The notes under the pieces are model-generated. The model was not told the DNA's origin, searched no databases, and saw only the letters and a list, made by a program, of their open reading frames with translations. Source: Sphingobium indicum B90A (lineage in GTDB: Bacteria > Pseudomonadota > Alphaproteobacteria > Sphingomonadales > Sphingomonadaceae). Taken from it: a DNA stretch of 64,000 bases. The position numbers were made by a program, and so were the translations under genes. The stretch covers positions 124,001 to 188,000 of the forward strand of contig NZ_CP013070.1 in NCBI RefSeq assembly GCF_000264945.2. The letters run 5' to 3'. The stretch's first letter is position 1, and each line of letters opens with the position of its first letter. Of the stretch, positions 1 to 8,889 are shown piece by piece.

Positions 1-743
1 CGCTGGCCGAACCTTCGGTCTTGGGGGTGTCCAATGCTGCGGCCCTCGGCGCCGTCTGCGCGCTGTATTTCGGGCTGGCGCAGGTGCATCCGCTGGCGCT
101 TCCGGCACTCGCCATCCTCACCAGCCTGATCGGCATCGGCGCGCTGTTCCTGCTGGCCGGCCCTGCCGAAAGCCCCCTTACCCTGATCCTCGCGGGGATC
201 GCCATCGCCACGCTGAGCGGGGCGGGGATCAGCCTGTCCCTGAATCTCTCGCCCAATCCCTTCGCGGCGATGGAGATCATGAGCTGGCTGATGGGCAGTC
301 TGGAAAACCGCGCCTACAGCCATGTCTGGATCGCGCTGCCCTGCGTTGCCGTCGGCGCGGCGCTGCTGATCGCGGACGGGCGGACGCTGGACGCGCTGAC
401 GCTGGGGGAGGATGGGGCGCAGGCGCTGGGCATCGACCTTCGCCGGGCGCGCATCCGCCTGATGCTGGGCGTCGCCATAGGCGTGGGCGGCGCGGTGGCG
501 GTGTCCGGGGCCATCGGCTTCGTCGGGCTGATCGTGCCGCATCTGGTGCGGCCGCTGACCGACCGTTCGCCCTCCGCTATCCTGCTGCCCTCCATGCTGG
601 GCGGGGCGGCGCTGCTGACGCTGGCGGACATCGGCGTCAGGCTGATCCCGACCAGCAGCGAACTCAAGCTGGGGGTGCTGACGGCCTTGCTGGGCGTGCC
701 CGTCTTCCTGATCCACCTGATGCGGGAGCGGCGGCTATGGTGA
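1..743 (+). CDS. FecCD-family ABC transporter permease (5' end outside window)
   Basis: Inner-membrane permease of a FecCD/BtuC-type importer for iron-siderophore, haem or cobalamin. The reading frame is open from base 3, and the residues before the first possible start (LAEPSVLGVS, then NAAALGAV) match the conserved N-terminal part of FecCD, so the gene begins upstream of the window. About 246 of the usual 320-350 residues are present. Hydrophobic helices alternate with short loops, and the GAIGFVGLIVPHLVR segment is the family signature that contacts the ATPase. It overlaps the next gene, the ATPase, by 7 nt. The substrate cannot be told from this fragment. Confidence 0.93.
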   Translation, partial: LAEPSVLGVSNAAALGAVCALYFGLAQVHPLALPALAILTSLIGIGALFLLAGPAESPLTLILAGIAIATLSGAGISLSLNLSPNPFAAMEIMSWLMGSLENRAYSHVWIALPCVAVGAALLIADGRTLDALTLGEDGAQALGIDLRRARIRLMLGVAIGVGGAVAVSGAIGFVGLIVPHLVRPLTDRSPSAILLPSMLGGAALLTLADIGVRLIPTSSELKLGVLTALLGVPVFLIHLMRERRLW

Positions 744-1516
744 CGATCCGCGCGCAGGCGCTTTCCATCAGGCTGGGCCGGCATCCGGCGGTGAACGGCG
801 TCGACCTGCTGCTGGAGCCGGGATGCCTGTTGGGCATTATCGGGCCGAACGGCGCCGGCAAGTCGACCCTGATCCGGGCGCTGCTGGGGCTGGTGCCGCG
901 GGCGGGCGGCACGGTCCTCATCGACGGCGTCGATAGCGGCCGGCTCAGCCGGCAGGAGATCGCCCGGCGCATCGCCTATCTGCCGCAGGGGCAGGCGCTG
1001 CACTGGCCGCTGGCGGTGGAGCGGCTGGTGGCGCTGGGCCGCCTGCCGCATCTGGGGCCGCTGTCCCGCCTTTCCGCGGAGGATGAGGCGCTGATCGACG
1101 CCGCCCTGATGCGCGCCGATGCGCTGCATCTGAAGGGGCGGGTCGCGACCGAACTGTCCGGCGGCGAGCGCGCCCGCGTGCTGCTGGCCCGGGCGCTGGC
1201 GGTCGGCGCCCCCGCGCTGATCGTGGACGAGCCTCTGGCCGCGCTCGATCCGGGGCATCAGATCGACGTCATGGACCTGCTGAAGGCGGAGGCGCGGGCG
1301 GGATCGCTGGTCGTCGCCGTGCTGCACGACCTGGGCATGGCGGCCCGCTATTGCGACCGGCTGGTGCTGATGGACCACGGCTCGCCGGTGGCCGACGGCG
1401 CGCCGCTGGAGGTGCTGACGGAGCGGAATCTCGCCCAAGTGTACGGCATTGCAGCGCGCATCGAGGCAGACGGAAAGTGGCCGCTGATCCTGCCCGTGGG
1501 GCGAGTCAAAAGCTGA
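737..1516 (+). CDS. FecE/FhuC-type ABC transporter ATP-binding protein
   Basis: Cytoplasmic ATPase that powers the importer whose permease lies just upstream. Walker A GPNGAGKS is at residues 36-43, the signature LSGGE at 140-144 and Walker B LIVDEP at 161-166, followed by the D-loop and a switch histidine in AVLHDLGMAARYCD. The 259-residue length is normal for this subfamily. The ATG lies inside the end of the permease gene, which indicates translational coupling. The C-terminus runs convergently into the lpoA-like gene with only 37 nt between stops; that gap holds a short inverted repeat around 1528-1545. Confidence 0.93.
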   Translation: MVTIRAQALSIRLGRHPAVNGVDLLLEPGCLLGIIGPNGAGKSTLIRALLGLVPRAGGTVLIDGVDSGRLSRQEIARRIAYLPQGQALHWPLAVERLVALGRLPHLGPLSRLSAEDEALIDAALMRADALHLKGRVATELSGGERARVLLARALAVGAPALIVDEPLAALDPGHQIDVMDLLKAEARAGSLVVAVLHDLGMAARYCDRLVLMDHGSPVADGAPLEVLTERNLAQVYGIAARIEADGKWPLILPVGRVKS

Positions 1517-1553
1517 ACTCCCTGTCGTTCCCGCGAGAAGCGGGGAGGCGCCC

Positions 1554-2753
1554 TTACTCCGCAAAAGACCGGGGCGCCGGAGCCACCACCGTGAACGCTC
1601 CCGCGCCGATCTCCGACACTTCCAGCGCCCGTTCCGCAATGCCGTCGCGGCCGAAGCGGAACGCCCCGTCGATCCCGGCAAAACCCCCCGCATCGCGCAG
1701 CCGCGCCGCCGGGAAGGTCGTGCCCGGCTTCCAGTCGCGGGCAATCCGCACCGTCAGCAGCACCGAATCATAACCCAAAGCCGACAGCCGGAACGGCGCA
1801 TTGCCGTAGCGCGCCCGATATTTGGTCGCGAGCTGGCTGTAGAGCCCATCCGAAACGCTGGCGAACCATGCGCCGCGCAGCACCCGGCTGGACGCCAGGC
1901 CGCTGTCCGTATTCCACAATTCGGTGCCCAGCAGCCGCGCCGTCGCGCCGCCATTCTTCCGCACGATCGGCGCGACCTGCATCGCCACGCGGCCGCTGTC
2001 CGCGATCAGCAGCGCGTCATAGCTGGAGGACGCCTGCAATTTCCTGACCGCCGCCGTGATGGAGGCGGCGCTGCGGTCGAATGTCTGCATCGACACCACG
2101 GTTGCGCCCGCGCCCTCGACCGCGCGCAGCAGGGCCGTGCCCGACCGCTCGCCATAGGTTCCCTTGGGCACCAGCGCGGCGAATTTGGACAGGCCCTTGC
2201 CCCTGGCGAATTCCACCACCCGCTCGATCGACTGGTTGGGGTTGTAGCCCATGATGTAGACGCCGTTTCCGGCGACGCTGGTGTCGTTGGAGAAGCTGAT
2301 CACCGGCACGTTCGCCCGCGCAGCGATGGGTCCGACGATCCGCGCATCCTCCGCCAGCAACGGCCCCAGGATCAGCTTGTTGCCGTCCGCCAGCGCCTTG
2401 TTCGCCGCCGCCGCCGCGCCGACGCCGGTGTCGTAGGTGGTGATGCGCACCTTGTCGGCCTTGGTGTCCAGCAGCGCCAGCGTGGTCGCATTGGCGATGG
2501 ACTGGCCGACGCCCGCATTGGGACCGCTCATCGGCACCAGCAGCGCGACGCGGTGGCGCAGCGTGTCGGTGGGCAGGCCCTCGGTCACTTCGGGGCCGGT
2601 CTGCGTCGGGCCGGTCTGGGCCGGGCCGGGGCCTTTGGGCACGATGGATTGACAGGCGGCGACCAGCAGCGCGGTGGCTGCGAACAAAATCCGCCCGGCG
2701 CGTTTCATGGCAGCGAACAAGTCCGCTTGCCGGGGGGCATCCGTCTCTGTCAT
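1554..2753 (-). CDS. penicillin-binding protein activator, LpoA-like lipoprotein
   Basis: Probable outer-membrane lipoprotein that stimulates a class A penicillin-binding protein, by analogy with E. coli LpoA. A hydrophobic segment (LFAATALLVAAC) ends in a lipobox-like cysteine, then a Pro/Gly/Thr-rich linker, then a type I periplasmic-binding fold beginning HRVALLVPMSGPNAGVGQ. The start at 2753 has AAGGA at good spacing; an internal ATG at 2708 (MKRAGRILF) would give a tidier signal peptide but lacks a visible ribosome site. It is divergent from rsmI and yraN, the same partners as E. coli yraM/lpoA, which supports the call. It lacks the N-terminal TPR domain of the enterobacterial protein. 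Confidence 0.83.
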   Translation of the reverse strand: MTETDAPRQADLFAAMKRAGRILFAATALLVAACQSIVPKGPGPAQTGPTQTGPEVTEGLPTDTLRHRVALLVPMSGPNAGVGQSIANATTLALLDTKADKVRITTYDTGVGAAAAANKALADGNKLILGPLLAEDARIVGPIAARANVPVISFSNDTSVAGNGVYIMGYNPNQSIERVVEFARGKGLSKFAALVPKGTYGERSGTALLRAVEGAGATVVSMQTFDRSAASITAAVRKLQASSSYDALLIADSGRVAMQVAPIVRKNGGATARLLGTELWNTDSGLASSRVLRGAWFASVSDGLYSQLATKYRARYGNAPFRLSALGYDSVLLTVRIARDWKPGTTFPAARLRDAGGFAGIDGAFRFGRDGIAERALEVSEIGAGAFTVVAPAPRSFAE

Positions 2754-2764
2754 CTGGCATCCTT

Positions 2765-3622
2765 ATGGAAACTGATATTGTTGATCTTGATGGTTCTGGG
2801 CTTGAGGCTGGGCTTTACATCGTTGCAGGGCCGATCGGCAACCTTGGAGACCTTACCCCCCGCGCGGCCGAAGTCCTGCGCCTTGCCGACGTGATCGCCG
2901 TGGAAGATACACGGGTCAGCGCACGCCTGCTGCGCCATGCCGGGTCGGACCGGCCGATGGTCCCCTATCACGACCATAGCGCCGAAGGGGTGCGCGCCCG
3001 CCTGATCGAGCGGATGGCGAGCGAATCGGTCGCGCTGCTGTCCGACGCGGGAACTCCGCTGATCTCCGATCCGGGGTACAAGCTGGTGCGCGACGCCCGC
3101 GCCGCCGGCCGCCGGATCACGACGCTGCCGGGGCCGAGCGCCGCCATCGCCGCGCTCACTTTGTCGGGCCTGCCGACCGACCGTTTCCTGTTCATGGGCT
3201 TCCTGCCGTCCAAGCGGAAGGCGCGCGGCGACGCGCTGGCTGAGGTCGCCGCGCTGCGCGCCACGCTGGTCTTCTACGAAAGCGGCCCGCGCCTGTCGGA
3301 AAGCCTGGCCGCCATGGCCGAGCATCTGGGCGACCGCGAAGCCGCCGTCTCCCGCGAGATCAGCAAGGCGTTCGAGGAAACCGCCACCGGGACCCTTACC
3401 CAACTGTCCGCCCGCTATGCCGACGCCCCGCCCAAGGGGGAGATCGTCGTCATCGTCGGCCAGCCCGGCGAAGCCCCGCCCGCCAGCGCGGAGGATGCCG
3501 ACGCCGCCCTGCTCGAAGCCATGGAACGCCTCCCCGTCTCCAAGGCGGCGGGGGAGGTGGCGAAGAAACTGGGCCTCGACCGCCGCGCCCTCTACGACCG
3601 GGCGCTGGAACTCAAGGCGTGA
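2765..3622 (+). CDS. rsmI: 16S rRNA (cytidine(1402)-2'-O)-methyltransferase
   Basis: SAM-dependent tetrapyrrole-methylase-fold enzyme that 2'-O-methylates C1402 in the ribosomal decoding centre. The family landmarks GLYIVAGPIGNLGDLTPRA, DVIAVEDTR, LLSDAGTPLISDPG and TTLPGPSA are all present, and 285 residues is the usual length. The ATG is only 11 nt from the divergent lpoA start, and no Shine-Dalgarno is visible, so a leaderless or very short leader is possible. The first 20 codons (METDIVDLDGSGLEAG) use many T-ending codons unlike the rest of the gene, probably because they also carry the promoter of the divergent gene. Confidence 0.95.
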   Translation: METDIVDLDGSGLEAGLYIVAGPIGNLGDLTPRAAEVLRLADVIAVEDTRVSARLLRHAGSDRPMVPYHDHSAEGVRARLIERMASESVALLSDAGTPLISDPGYKLVRDARAAGRRITTLPGPSAAIAALTLSGLPTDRFLFMGFLPSKRKARGDALAEVAALRATLVFYESGPRLSESLAAMAEHLGDREAAVSREISKAFEETATGTLTQLSARYADAPPKGEIVVIVGQPGEAPPASAEDADAALLEAMERLPVSKAAGEVAKKLGLDRRALYDRALELKA

Positions 3623-3972
3623 GGCGTCAGGCCGCCGAAAAACGCGGGCGGCAGGCGGAACGGATCGCCGGCTGGTGGCTGCGCCTGAAGGGCTGGCAGA
3701 TCGTCGGCCGCCGTATGCGCACGCCCGCCGGAGAGGTCGACCTGGTCGCCCGGCGCGGCGGGATGCTCGCCTTTGTCGAGGTGAAGGCCCGCGCCACCGG
3801 CGCCGATCTCGACCTCGCCATCGACGAACGCCGCCTTTCGCGGGTCGCCGCGGCGGCGGAAATCCTGTTCCACGACCTCGCGAAACCGGGCGACGACATG
3901 CGAATCGACGTGATGCTCCTTGCACCGGGCCGCCCGCCGCGCCATCTGGCGAATGTCTGGCATGGGGGCTGA
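3619..3972 (+). CDS. YraN/UPF0102 family protein
   Basis: Small predicted nuclease-like protein (Holliday-junction-resolvase-like fold) of unproven function. The conserved core is GEVDLVARRGGMLAFVEVKAR at about residues 38-58, with the acidic residues and lysine of the D...ExK nuclease pattern. The GTG start overlaps the rsmI stop (GTGA), so it is probably co-translated. The rsmI-yraN pairing is widely conserved. Length 117 residues, typical. Confidence 0.92.
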   Translation: MRRQAAEKRGRQAERIAGWWLRLKGWQIVGRRMRTPAGEVDLVARRGGMLAFVEVKARATGADLDLAIDERRLSRVAAAAEILFHDLAKPGDDMRIDVMLLAPGRPPRHLANVWHGG

Positions 3973-3980
3973 CTCGACCT

Positions 3981-4093
3981 CCGTTCGCCCTGAGTAGCCC
4001 CTGAGCTTGTCGAAGGGGCGTATCGAAGGGCGGGTGCGGGACGGTGCTTCGATACGGGACTTCGACAAGCTCAGCCCTACTCAGCACGAACGG
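3981..4093. repeat. palindromic repeat, family A copy 1
   Basis: Long imperfect inverted repeat filling the yraN-gshB gap. The left arm runs from CCGTTCGCCCTGAG through GAGCTTGTCGAAG and CGTATCGAAG; the right arm is its near-complement ending CTCAGCACGAACGG. Related copies occur at 28107-28184 and 51021-51118. It would form a strong RNA hairpin between co-directional genes. Confidence 0.85.
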
Positions 4094-4104
4094 AAGAAGA
4101 GGAA

Positions 4105-5088
4105 ATGATTGCAGTGACCCAGCTCAACCCGCTCACCGTCGCCGTGCAGATGGACCCGATGGAGGGGATCAGGATCGGCGGCGATTCGACCTTCCACATC
4201 ATGCTGGCGGGGCAGGCGCGGGGGCACCGGCTCTATCATTATCTCGCCCCCGACCTCACCTATCGCGACGGTCGCGTGCTGGCCAAGGCCCGCCCGGTGA
4301 AGGTGCAGAAGGTCGAAGGCGACCATTTCGTCTTCGGCGAGCCGGAGATGCTGGACCTCGGCCGCGACGTCGACGTGGTGCTGATGCGGCAGGATCCGCC
4401 CTTCGACCTCAGCTACATCACCGCCACCCATCTTCTGGAGCGGGTGCAGGAGGAGACGCTGGTGGTGAACGACCCCGCCTCCGTCCGCAACGCGCCGGAA
4501 AAGCTGTTCGTGCTGGATTATGCGCGCTTCATGCCGCCCACCATGATCACCCGCGACCTGGAGCAGGTGAAGTCCTTTCTCGCCCAGCATGGCGAGATCG
4601 TGGTGAAGCCGCTTTACGGCAATGCGGGCAACGCCGTCTTCCATGTCGGGCGGTCCGGCGCGAATCTGTCCGCGCTGGTGGAACTGTTCAACGCATCCTG
4701 GGTCGAACCCTTCATGGTCCAGGCCTTCATTCCCGGCGTCGCGGAGGGCGACAAGCGCATCGTGCTGGTCGACGGCGAAGTCGCGGGCGCGGTCAACCGC
4801 ATTCCCGGCGCGGGGGAAATCCGATCCAACCTCGCCGTCGGCGGATCGGCGGCCAAGACCGTCCTCACCGAACGCGAACTGGAAATCTGCGAAGCCCTTG
4901 GCCCGGAACTCAAGCGGCGCGGGCTTCTTTTCGTCGGGATCGACGTGATCGGCGGTGAATGGCTGACGGAAATCAACGTGACCTCGCCCACCGGCATCGT
5001 TTCCATCGACGCCTTCAACGGCACCGACACGGGCGGCATGATCTGGGACGCGATCGACGCCCGGCTGGCGGCGCGGGCGGCCGCCTGA
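4105..5088 (+). CDS. gshB: glutathione synthase
   Basis: ATP-grasp enzyme joining gamma-glutamylcysteine and glycine to make glutathione. The N-terminal domain begins LTVAVQMDPMEGI, followed by DVVLMRQDPPFD, the ATP-grasp segments EIVVKPLYGNAG and the C-terminal GIDVIGGEWLTEINVTSPTG that binds Mg2+ and substrate. Total 327 residues. The ATG at 4105 follows GAAGAGGA almost directly; the in-frame GTG at 4114 has better spacing from the same site and gives the shorter N-terminus common in the family, so the start is uncertain by three codons. The window also has a glutathione transferase and a CGFS glutaredoxin that depend on this product. Confidence 0.96.
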   Translation: MIAVTQLNPLTVAVQMDPMEGIRIGGDSTFHIMLAGQARGHRLYHYLAPDLTYRDGRVLAKARPVKVQKVEGDHFVFGEPEMLDLGRDVDVVLMRQDPPFDLSYITATHLLERVQEETLVVNDPASVRNAPEKLFVLDYARFMPPTMITRDLEQVKSFLAQHGEIVVKPLYGNAGNAVFHVGRSGANLSALVELFNASWVEPFMVQAFIPGVAEGDKRIVLVDGEVAGAVNRIPGAGEIRSNLAVGGSAAKTVLTERELEICEALGPELKRRGLLFVGIDVIGGEWLTEINVTSPTGIVSIDAFNGTDTGGMIWDAIDARLAARAAA

Positions 5089-5101
5089 GCCACGTCGCAT
5101 C

Positions 5102-5701
5102 ATGACCGACTGGGTTCTCCGCCTGATCGACGCGGGCGGCTATTGGGGCATTTTCGCCCTGATGGTGATCGAGAACATATTTCCGCCGATCCCGTCCGAG
5201 CTCATCATGGGCATCGGCGGCATCCGCGTCGGCCAGGGCCGGATGGAGATGGGATGGCTGCTGTTCGCGGGCACCGTCGGCACCACCGTCGGCAATTATT
5301 TCTGGTATCTGGTCGGCCATATATTGGGCTTCGGCCGGTTGAAGCCGCTCGTCGACCGCTATGGCCGCTGGGCGACGCTGGAGTGGAAGGATGTCGAGGC
5401 GCTCGACCATATCTTCGGCAAATATGGGCAGATCGTGGTGTTCGTCTTCCGCTTCATGCCCGCCTTCCGCACGATGATCTCGCTGCCCGCCGGGCTGTTC
5501 CGCATGGGGCATGTCCGCTTCCTGCTGTGGACCAGCGGCGGGGCGCTGGTGTGGAATATCATTCTCGCCTATGCGGGCTATATTTTGGGGCAGAATTTCC
5601 GCGACATCGACAAATATGTGGGGCCGGTGGCGACGGCCTGCGTGGTGGGGGCGGTCCTCTTCTACCTCTGGCGGCTGGCGACCTGGAAACCCAGGGGCTG
5701 A
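5102..5701 (+). CDS. DedA family membrane protein
   Basis: Polytopic inner-membrane protein of the DedA/SNARE-associated family, linked elsewhere to phospholipid flipping and membrane homeostasis. The N-terminal ENIFPPIPSELIM and the central RFMPAFRTMISLPAGLFRM carry the conserved Glu/Pro and Arg residues of the family. Length 199 residues, typical. It starts 13 nt after gshB, probably in the same transcript, and converges on xerC. Confidence 0.93.
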   Translation: MTDWVLRLIDAGGYWGIFALMVIENIFPPIPSELIMGIGGIRVGQGRMEMGWLLFAGTVGTTVGNYFWYLVGHILGFGRLKPLVDRYGRWATLEWKDVEALDHIFGKYGQIVVFVFRFMPAFRTMISLPAGLFRMGHVRFLLWTSGGALVWNIILAYAGYILGQNFRDIDKYVGPVATACVVGAVLFYLWRLATWKPRG

Positions 5702-5717
5702 TCCGGGGATATGCCGT

Positions 5718-5742
5718 GTTCCTGCGAAGGCAGGAACCCAGT
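5718..5742. repeat. single arm of palindromic repeat family C
   Basis: The 25-nt arm beginning GTTCCTGCGAAGGCAGGAAC, identical to the left arm of the complete element at 38241-38302, lies just after dedA. The second arm is missing. The arm itself contains a small hairpin and may end both convergent transcripts. Confidence 0.8.
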
Positions 5743-5761
5743 TCAGACGAGGGAATGGACT

Positions 5762-6655
5762 TCACGCCCGCGGATGCGCGTTCCGGTAAACATCAAGCAG
5801 ATGCGCCGCATCCACCTGCGTATAGATTTGCGTGGAGGACAGGCTGGCATGGCCCAGCAACTCCTGCAACGACCGCAAATCCGCCCCGCGCCCCAGCAGG
5901 TGCGTCGCGAAGCTGTGCCGCAAGGCATGGGGCGTCGTCCGGTCGGACAGCCCCAGCCGCCCTCGCGCGCCCTGCACGGCCCGGCGGATCAGCGCAGGCG
6001 ACAGCGGCCCGCCCCGGACCCCCCGGAACAGCGGCGCGTCCTTCTCCTGCCCGAAGGGGCAGAGCGCCACATAGGCCTCCATCGCTTTCCGCACCTGGGG
6101 CAGCAGCGGCACGATCCGCGTCTTGCCCCGCTTGCCGGTGACGCGCAAAGTCTCTCCCAGGGGCAGCACCGCGCCGGTCAGCGCCATCGCCTCCCCGATG
6201 CGCAGCCCTGCCCCGTAAAGCAGCAGCAGCACCGCCCAATCCCTGGCGCCGATCCATTCCTCCCGCGCCGTTTCGGCGATGTCCCCGGCCAGCGCCACCG
6301 CCTCGTCGGGCGAGACCGGGCGGGGCAGGCCGCGCTTCACGCGAGGCCCCTTCAGCATCGGCACCCGCGCATCCTCCCCGCCGACGAAGCGCAGGAAACC
6401 CCGCACCGCCGACAATTCCCGCGCCGCCGAGACATTGCCGATCCCGTCCATCCGCCGCACCGTCAGGAAGGCGCGCAGGTCGGCCTGTTCGATCCCCGCC
6501 AGCATCGCCGCCGTCGCCGCTTCGCCGCGATGCTCCTCCAGAAAGGCCAGCAATCGCTCGGCGGTCGCCACATAGGCGCGCACCGTATGCATCGAGCGCC
6601 GCCGGTCTAGCGCCAGATGCCGCCGCCACTGTTCGCAAAGATCGTCCGCCGCCAT
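5762..6655 (-). CDS. xerC: tyrosine recombinase XerC
   Basis: Site-specific recombinase that resolves chromosome dimers at dif together with XerD. The N-terminal SAM-like core-binding domain covers about residues 1-90. The catalytic domain carries Arg in YGAGLRIGEAMAL, Lys in TGKRGKTR, HxxR in HALRHSFATHLLGRG, His in LLGHASLSS and the nucleophile Tyr in STQIYTQVD. The frame is open to 6727, but MAADDLCEQWRRHLALDRR at 6655 fits the family start better. It may instead be a XerD paralogue, though gene context and the sequence favour XerC. Confidence 0.9.
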   Translation of the reverse strand: MAADDLCEQWRRHLALDRRRSMHTVRAYVATAERLLAFLEEHRGEAATAAMLAGIEQADLRAFLTVRRMDGIGNVSAARELSAVRGFLRFVGGEDARVPMLKGPRVKRGLPRPVSPDEAVALAGDIAETAREEWIGARDWAVLLLLYGAGLRIGEAMALTGAVLPLGETLRVTGKRGKTRIVPLLPQVRKAMEAYVALCPFGQEKDAPLFRGVRGGPLSPALIRRAVQGARGRLGLSDRTTPHALRHSFATHLLGRGADLRSLQELLGHASLSSTQIYTQVDAAHLLDVYRNAHPRA

Positions 6656-6720
6656 GGCGCCATGATAGGGCAGGGGATCGCCCTTGAAAACCGCCCGGAA
6701 ATGGGCACATGGGATGGGAC

Positions 6721-7599
6721 ATGGCAACTCCCTTCGACCTGGCCGACCTTCCGACCGGCGCGCTGATGCGGCTTTCCCCGCTGGTGGGGCGCGTGCTGGC
6801 GCCCAATCCGTCGCCCTTCACCTATACGGGCACGCAGACCTATCTGGTGGGCGCGGAGGATGTGGCGGTGATCGATCCCGGTCCGGACGATCCGGCGCAT
6901 CTGGCCGCGCTGATCGAGGCGATAGGGGGGCGTCCGGTGACGGCGATCCTCTGCACCCACACCCATCGCGACCACAGCCCCGCCGCCGCGCCGCTGGGCG
7001 AGCGGACCGGCGCGCCGGTCATCGGTTGCGCGCCGCTGACGCTGGAGGATGATGGCCCCCGCGCCGACGCCGCCTTCGACGCGGCCTATCGCCCGGACCG
7101 CGTGCTGGCGGACGGCGAACGGATCGGCGGCCGGGGCTGGACGCTCGCCGCCGTGGCCACGCCCGGCCACACCTCCAACCATCTCTGCTTCGCGCTGCTG
7201 GAGGAAAAGGCCCTGTTCACCGGCGATCATGTGATGGGCTGGTCCACCAGCATCGTTTCCCCACCCGACGGCGACATGGCGGCCTATATGGCCTCGATGC
7301 AGCGGCTGCTCGACCGGACCGACACCGTCTATTATCCGGCGCATGGCGACCCGGTCGACAATCCGCAGCGGCTGGTGCGCGGCATGATGGGCCATCGCAA
7401 GCAGCGGGAGGGCCAGATACTGCGCTTCCTGGAACGCAACGGCGCGTCGGAAATCCCCGACATGGTCGTGGAAATGTACAAGGGCGTCGACCCGCGCCTG
7501 CACAGCGCGGCGGGGCGTTCGGTGCTGGCGCATCTCATCGACCTCGACGGGCGCGGCATCGCCGCCGCGACGGGGGACGGGCGATGGCGGCTGCGCTGA
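6721..7599 (+). CDS. metallo-beta-lactamase-fold hydrolase, LACTB2-like
   Basis: Cytoplasmic metal-dependent hydrolase. The metal-binding HTHRDH motif is at residues 80-85, a further histidine lies in ATPGHTSNHLC and the Asp/His in FTGDHVMGW. A C-terminal winged-helix-like segment follows (EGQILRFLERNGASEIPDMV), typical of the LACTB2 group, whose human member is an RNA endonuclease; most bacterial members have no known substrate. An in-frame ATG at 6709 is an alternative start. It is divergent from xerC across about 65 nt. Confidence 0.88.
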   Translation: MATPFDLADLPTGALMRLSPLVGRVLAPNPSPFTYTGTQTYLVGAEDVAVIDPGPDDPAHLAALIEAIGGRPVTAILCTHTHRDHSPAAAPLGERTGAPVIGCAPLTLEDDGPRADAAFDAAYRPDRVLADGERIGGRGWTLAAVATPGHTSNHLCFALLEEKALFTGDHVMGWSTSIVSPPDGDMAAYMASMQRLLDRTDTVYYPAHGDPVDNPQRLVRGMMGHRKQREGQILRFLERNGASEIPDMVVEMYKGVDPRLHSAAGRSVLAHLIDLDGRGIAAATGDGRWRLR

Positions 7600-7717
7600 G
7601 GCGCTTCGCCGGGTCGATCGCAATAGGGATCGTCCCTGTCAACGAGGTACTGGTCAACAGGCGGAACGCCCGTTAGGGGGCGCTGGATGAAGGCCCTTCA
7701 AGGAGCAGGGTAGGGAC

Positions 7718-8704
7718 ATGAACGCCATCACCGGAATCCCGCAGGGGATCGACCTGCGCGCGGAGATCGACCGGCTGCGCAAGGAACGCAACGCCGTCAT
7801 CCTCGGCCATTATTACCAGAAGCCGGAAATCCAGGACCTGTCCGATTTCGTGGGCGATTCCCTGGAACTCTCGCGCAAGGCGGCGGAGACGGACGCGGAC
7901 GTCATCGCCTTTTGCGGCGTGCGCTTCATGGCGGAAACGGCGAAGATCCTCTCGCCGGAAAAGATCGTGGTGCTGCCCGACATGGACGCGGGATGCAGCC
8001 TGGAGGACAGTTGCCCGCCCGCCCAGTTCAAGGCCTTTCGCGAGGCGCATCCCGACCATATCGCGCTCAGCTACATCAACTGCTCGGCGGAGGTGAAGGC
8101 GCTTTCCGACATCATCGTCACCTCCTCCTCGGCGGAAAAGATCCTGGCGCAGATTCCCAAGGAGCAGAAGATCATCTTCGGCCCCGACAAGCATCTGGGC
8201 GGCTATCTGAAGCGCAAGCTCGGCCGCGACATGCTGCTCTGGCCGGGCGTCTGCATCGTGCATGAGGCGTTCAGCGAGACCGAACTGCTGAAGCTGAAGG
8301 CCCAGCACCCGCAAGCGCCCATCGCCGCGCATCCGGAATGCCCGCCGCACATCGTCGACCACGCGGACTATATCGGCTCGACCAGCGGCATATTGGAATT
8401 TTCCAAGACCATGCCCGGCGACACGCTGATCGTCGCGACTGAACCGCACATCATCCACCAGATGCAGAAGGCGGTGCCGGAAAAGACCTTCATCGGCGCC
8501 CCCGGCGCGGACGGCAACTGCAACTGCAACATCTGCCCGTACATGGCGCTCAACACGATGGAGAAGCTCTATCTGGCGCTGCGCGACCTCCAGCCGCGCA
8601 TCGAGATGGAGGAGGGGCTGCGCCTCGCCGCGAAGAAAAGCCTCGACCGCATGCTCGAAATGGCGAGCGGCACGGTCGGGCAGGGTGATCTGGGCGCGCG
8701 CTGA
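7718..8704 (+). CDS. nadA: quinolinate synthase
   Basis: [4Fe-4S] enzyme condensing iminoaspartate with dihydroxyacetone phosphate to quinolinate in de novo NAD synthesis. Likely cluster ligands are Cys93 (DAGCSLEDS), Cys208 (HPECPP) and Cys273 (CNICPYM); [18 protein letters not shown] is the N-terminal substrate region. Length 328 residues. A Shine-Dalgarno-like AAGGAG/AGGG stretch lies just upstream. It heads a three-gene unit with a 61-aa protein and nadC. No nadB or aspartate dehydrogenase gene is in the window, so iminoaspartate must be supplied by a gene elsewhere. Confidence 0.97.
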   Translation: MNAITGIPQGIDLRAEIDRLRKERNAVILGHYYQKPEIQDLSDFVGDSLELSRKAAETDADVIAFCGVRFMAETAKILSPEKIVVLPDMDAGCSLEDSCPPAQFKAFREAHPDHIALSYINCSAEVKALSDIIVTSSSAEKILAQIPKEQKIIFGPDKHLGGYLKRKLGRDMLLWPGVCIVHEAFSETELLKLKAQHPQAPIAAHPECPPHIVDHADYIGSTSGILEFSKTMPGDTLIVATEPHIIHQMQKAVPEKTFIGAPGADGNCNCNICPYMALNTMEKLYLALRDLQPRIEMEEGLRLAAKKSLDRMLEMASGTVGQGDLGAR

Positions 8705-8889
8705 TGGAACGCATGGTCACGGCCGTGGAAATCGCGCGCCGCCACCACATATCGGACAAGCGGTTGCGCGGCATTCTGCGCCGCGACTGGCCATGGCCGC
8801 GGCGCAAGCACGACTTCTGGACCTTTCCGGCGGGCAGCGAGCAGGCGGCGATGATGGAGATGATCGCAAAAAGGCTGGCGGCAGCATGA
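8704..8889 (+). CDS. 61-aa HTH-like protein between nadA and nadC
   Basis: I do not recognise a named family. The ATG shares its A with the nadA stop (TGATG), and its stop overlaps the nadC start (ATGA), so it is locked into the operon by translational coupling. The N-terminal TAVEIARRHHISDKRLRGIL reads like the helix-turn-helix of small MerR/excisionase-type DNA-binding domains, followed by a basic/aromatic stretch (RRDWPWPRRKHDFWTFPAG) that could be a wing. A role in sensing or autoregulating NAD synthesis is only an inference from position. Codon usage matches the neighbours. Confidence 0.72.
   Translation: MERMVTAVEIARRHHISDKRLRGILRRDWPWPRRKHDFWTFPAGSEQAAMMEMIAKRLAAA

Noticed and set aside
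1528..1545. Short inverted repeat TTCCCGC...GCGGGGA between convergent genes
   Set aside because: It resembles family D but is too short to assign, and it has no T run to qualify as a terminator.
6721..7599. A beta-lactamase enzyme
   Set aside because: The fold is that of metallo-beta-lactamases, but the sequence fits the LACTB2-like hydrolase group and has no signal peptide.
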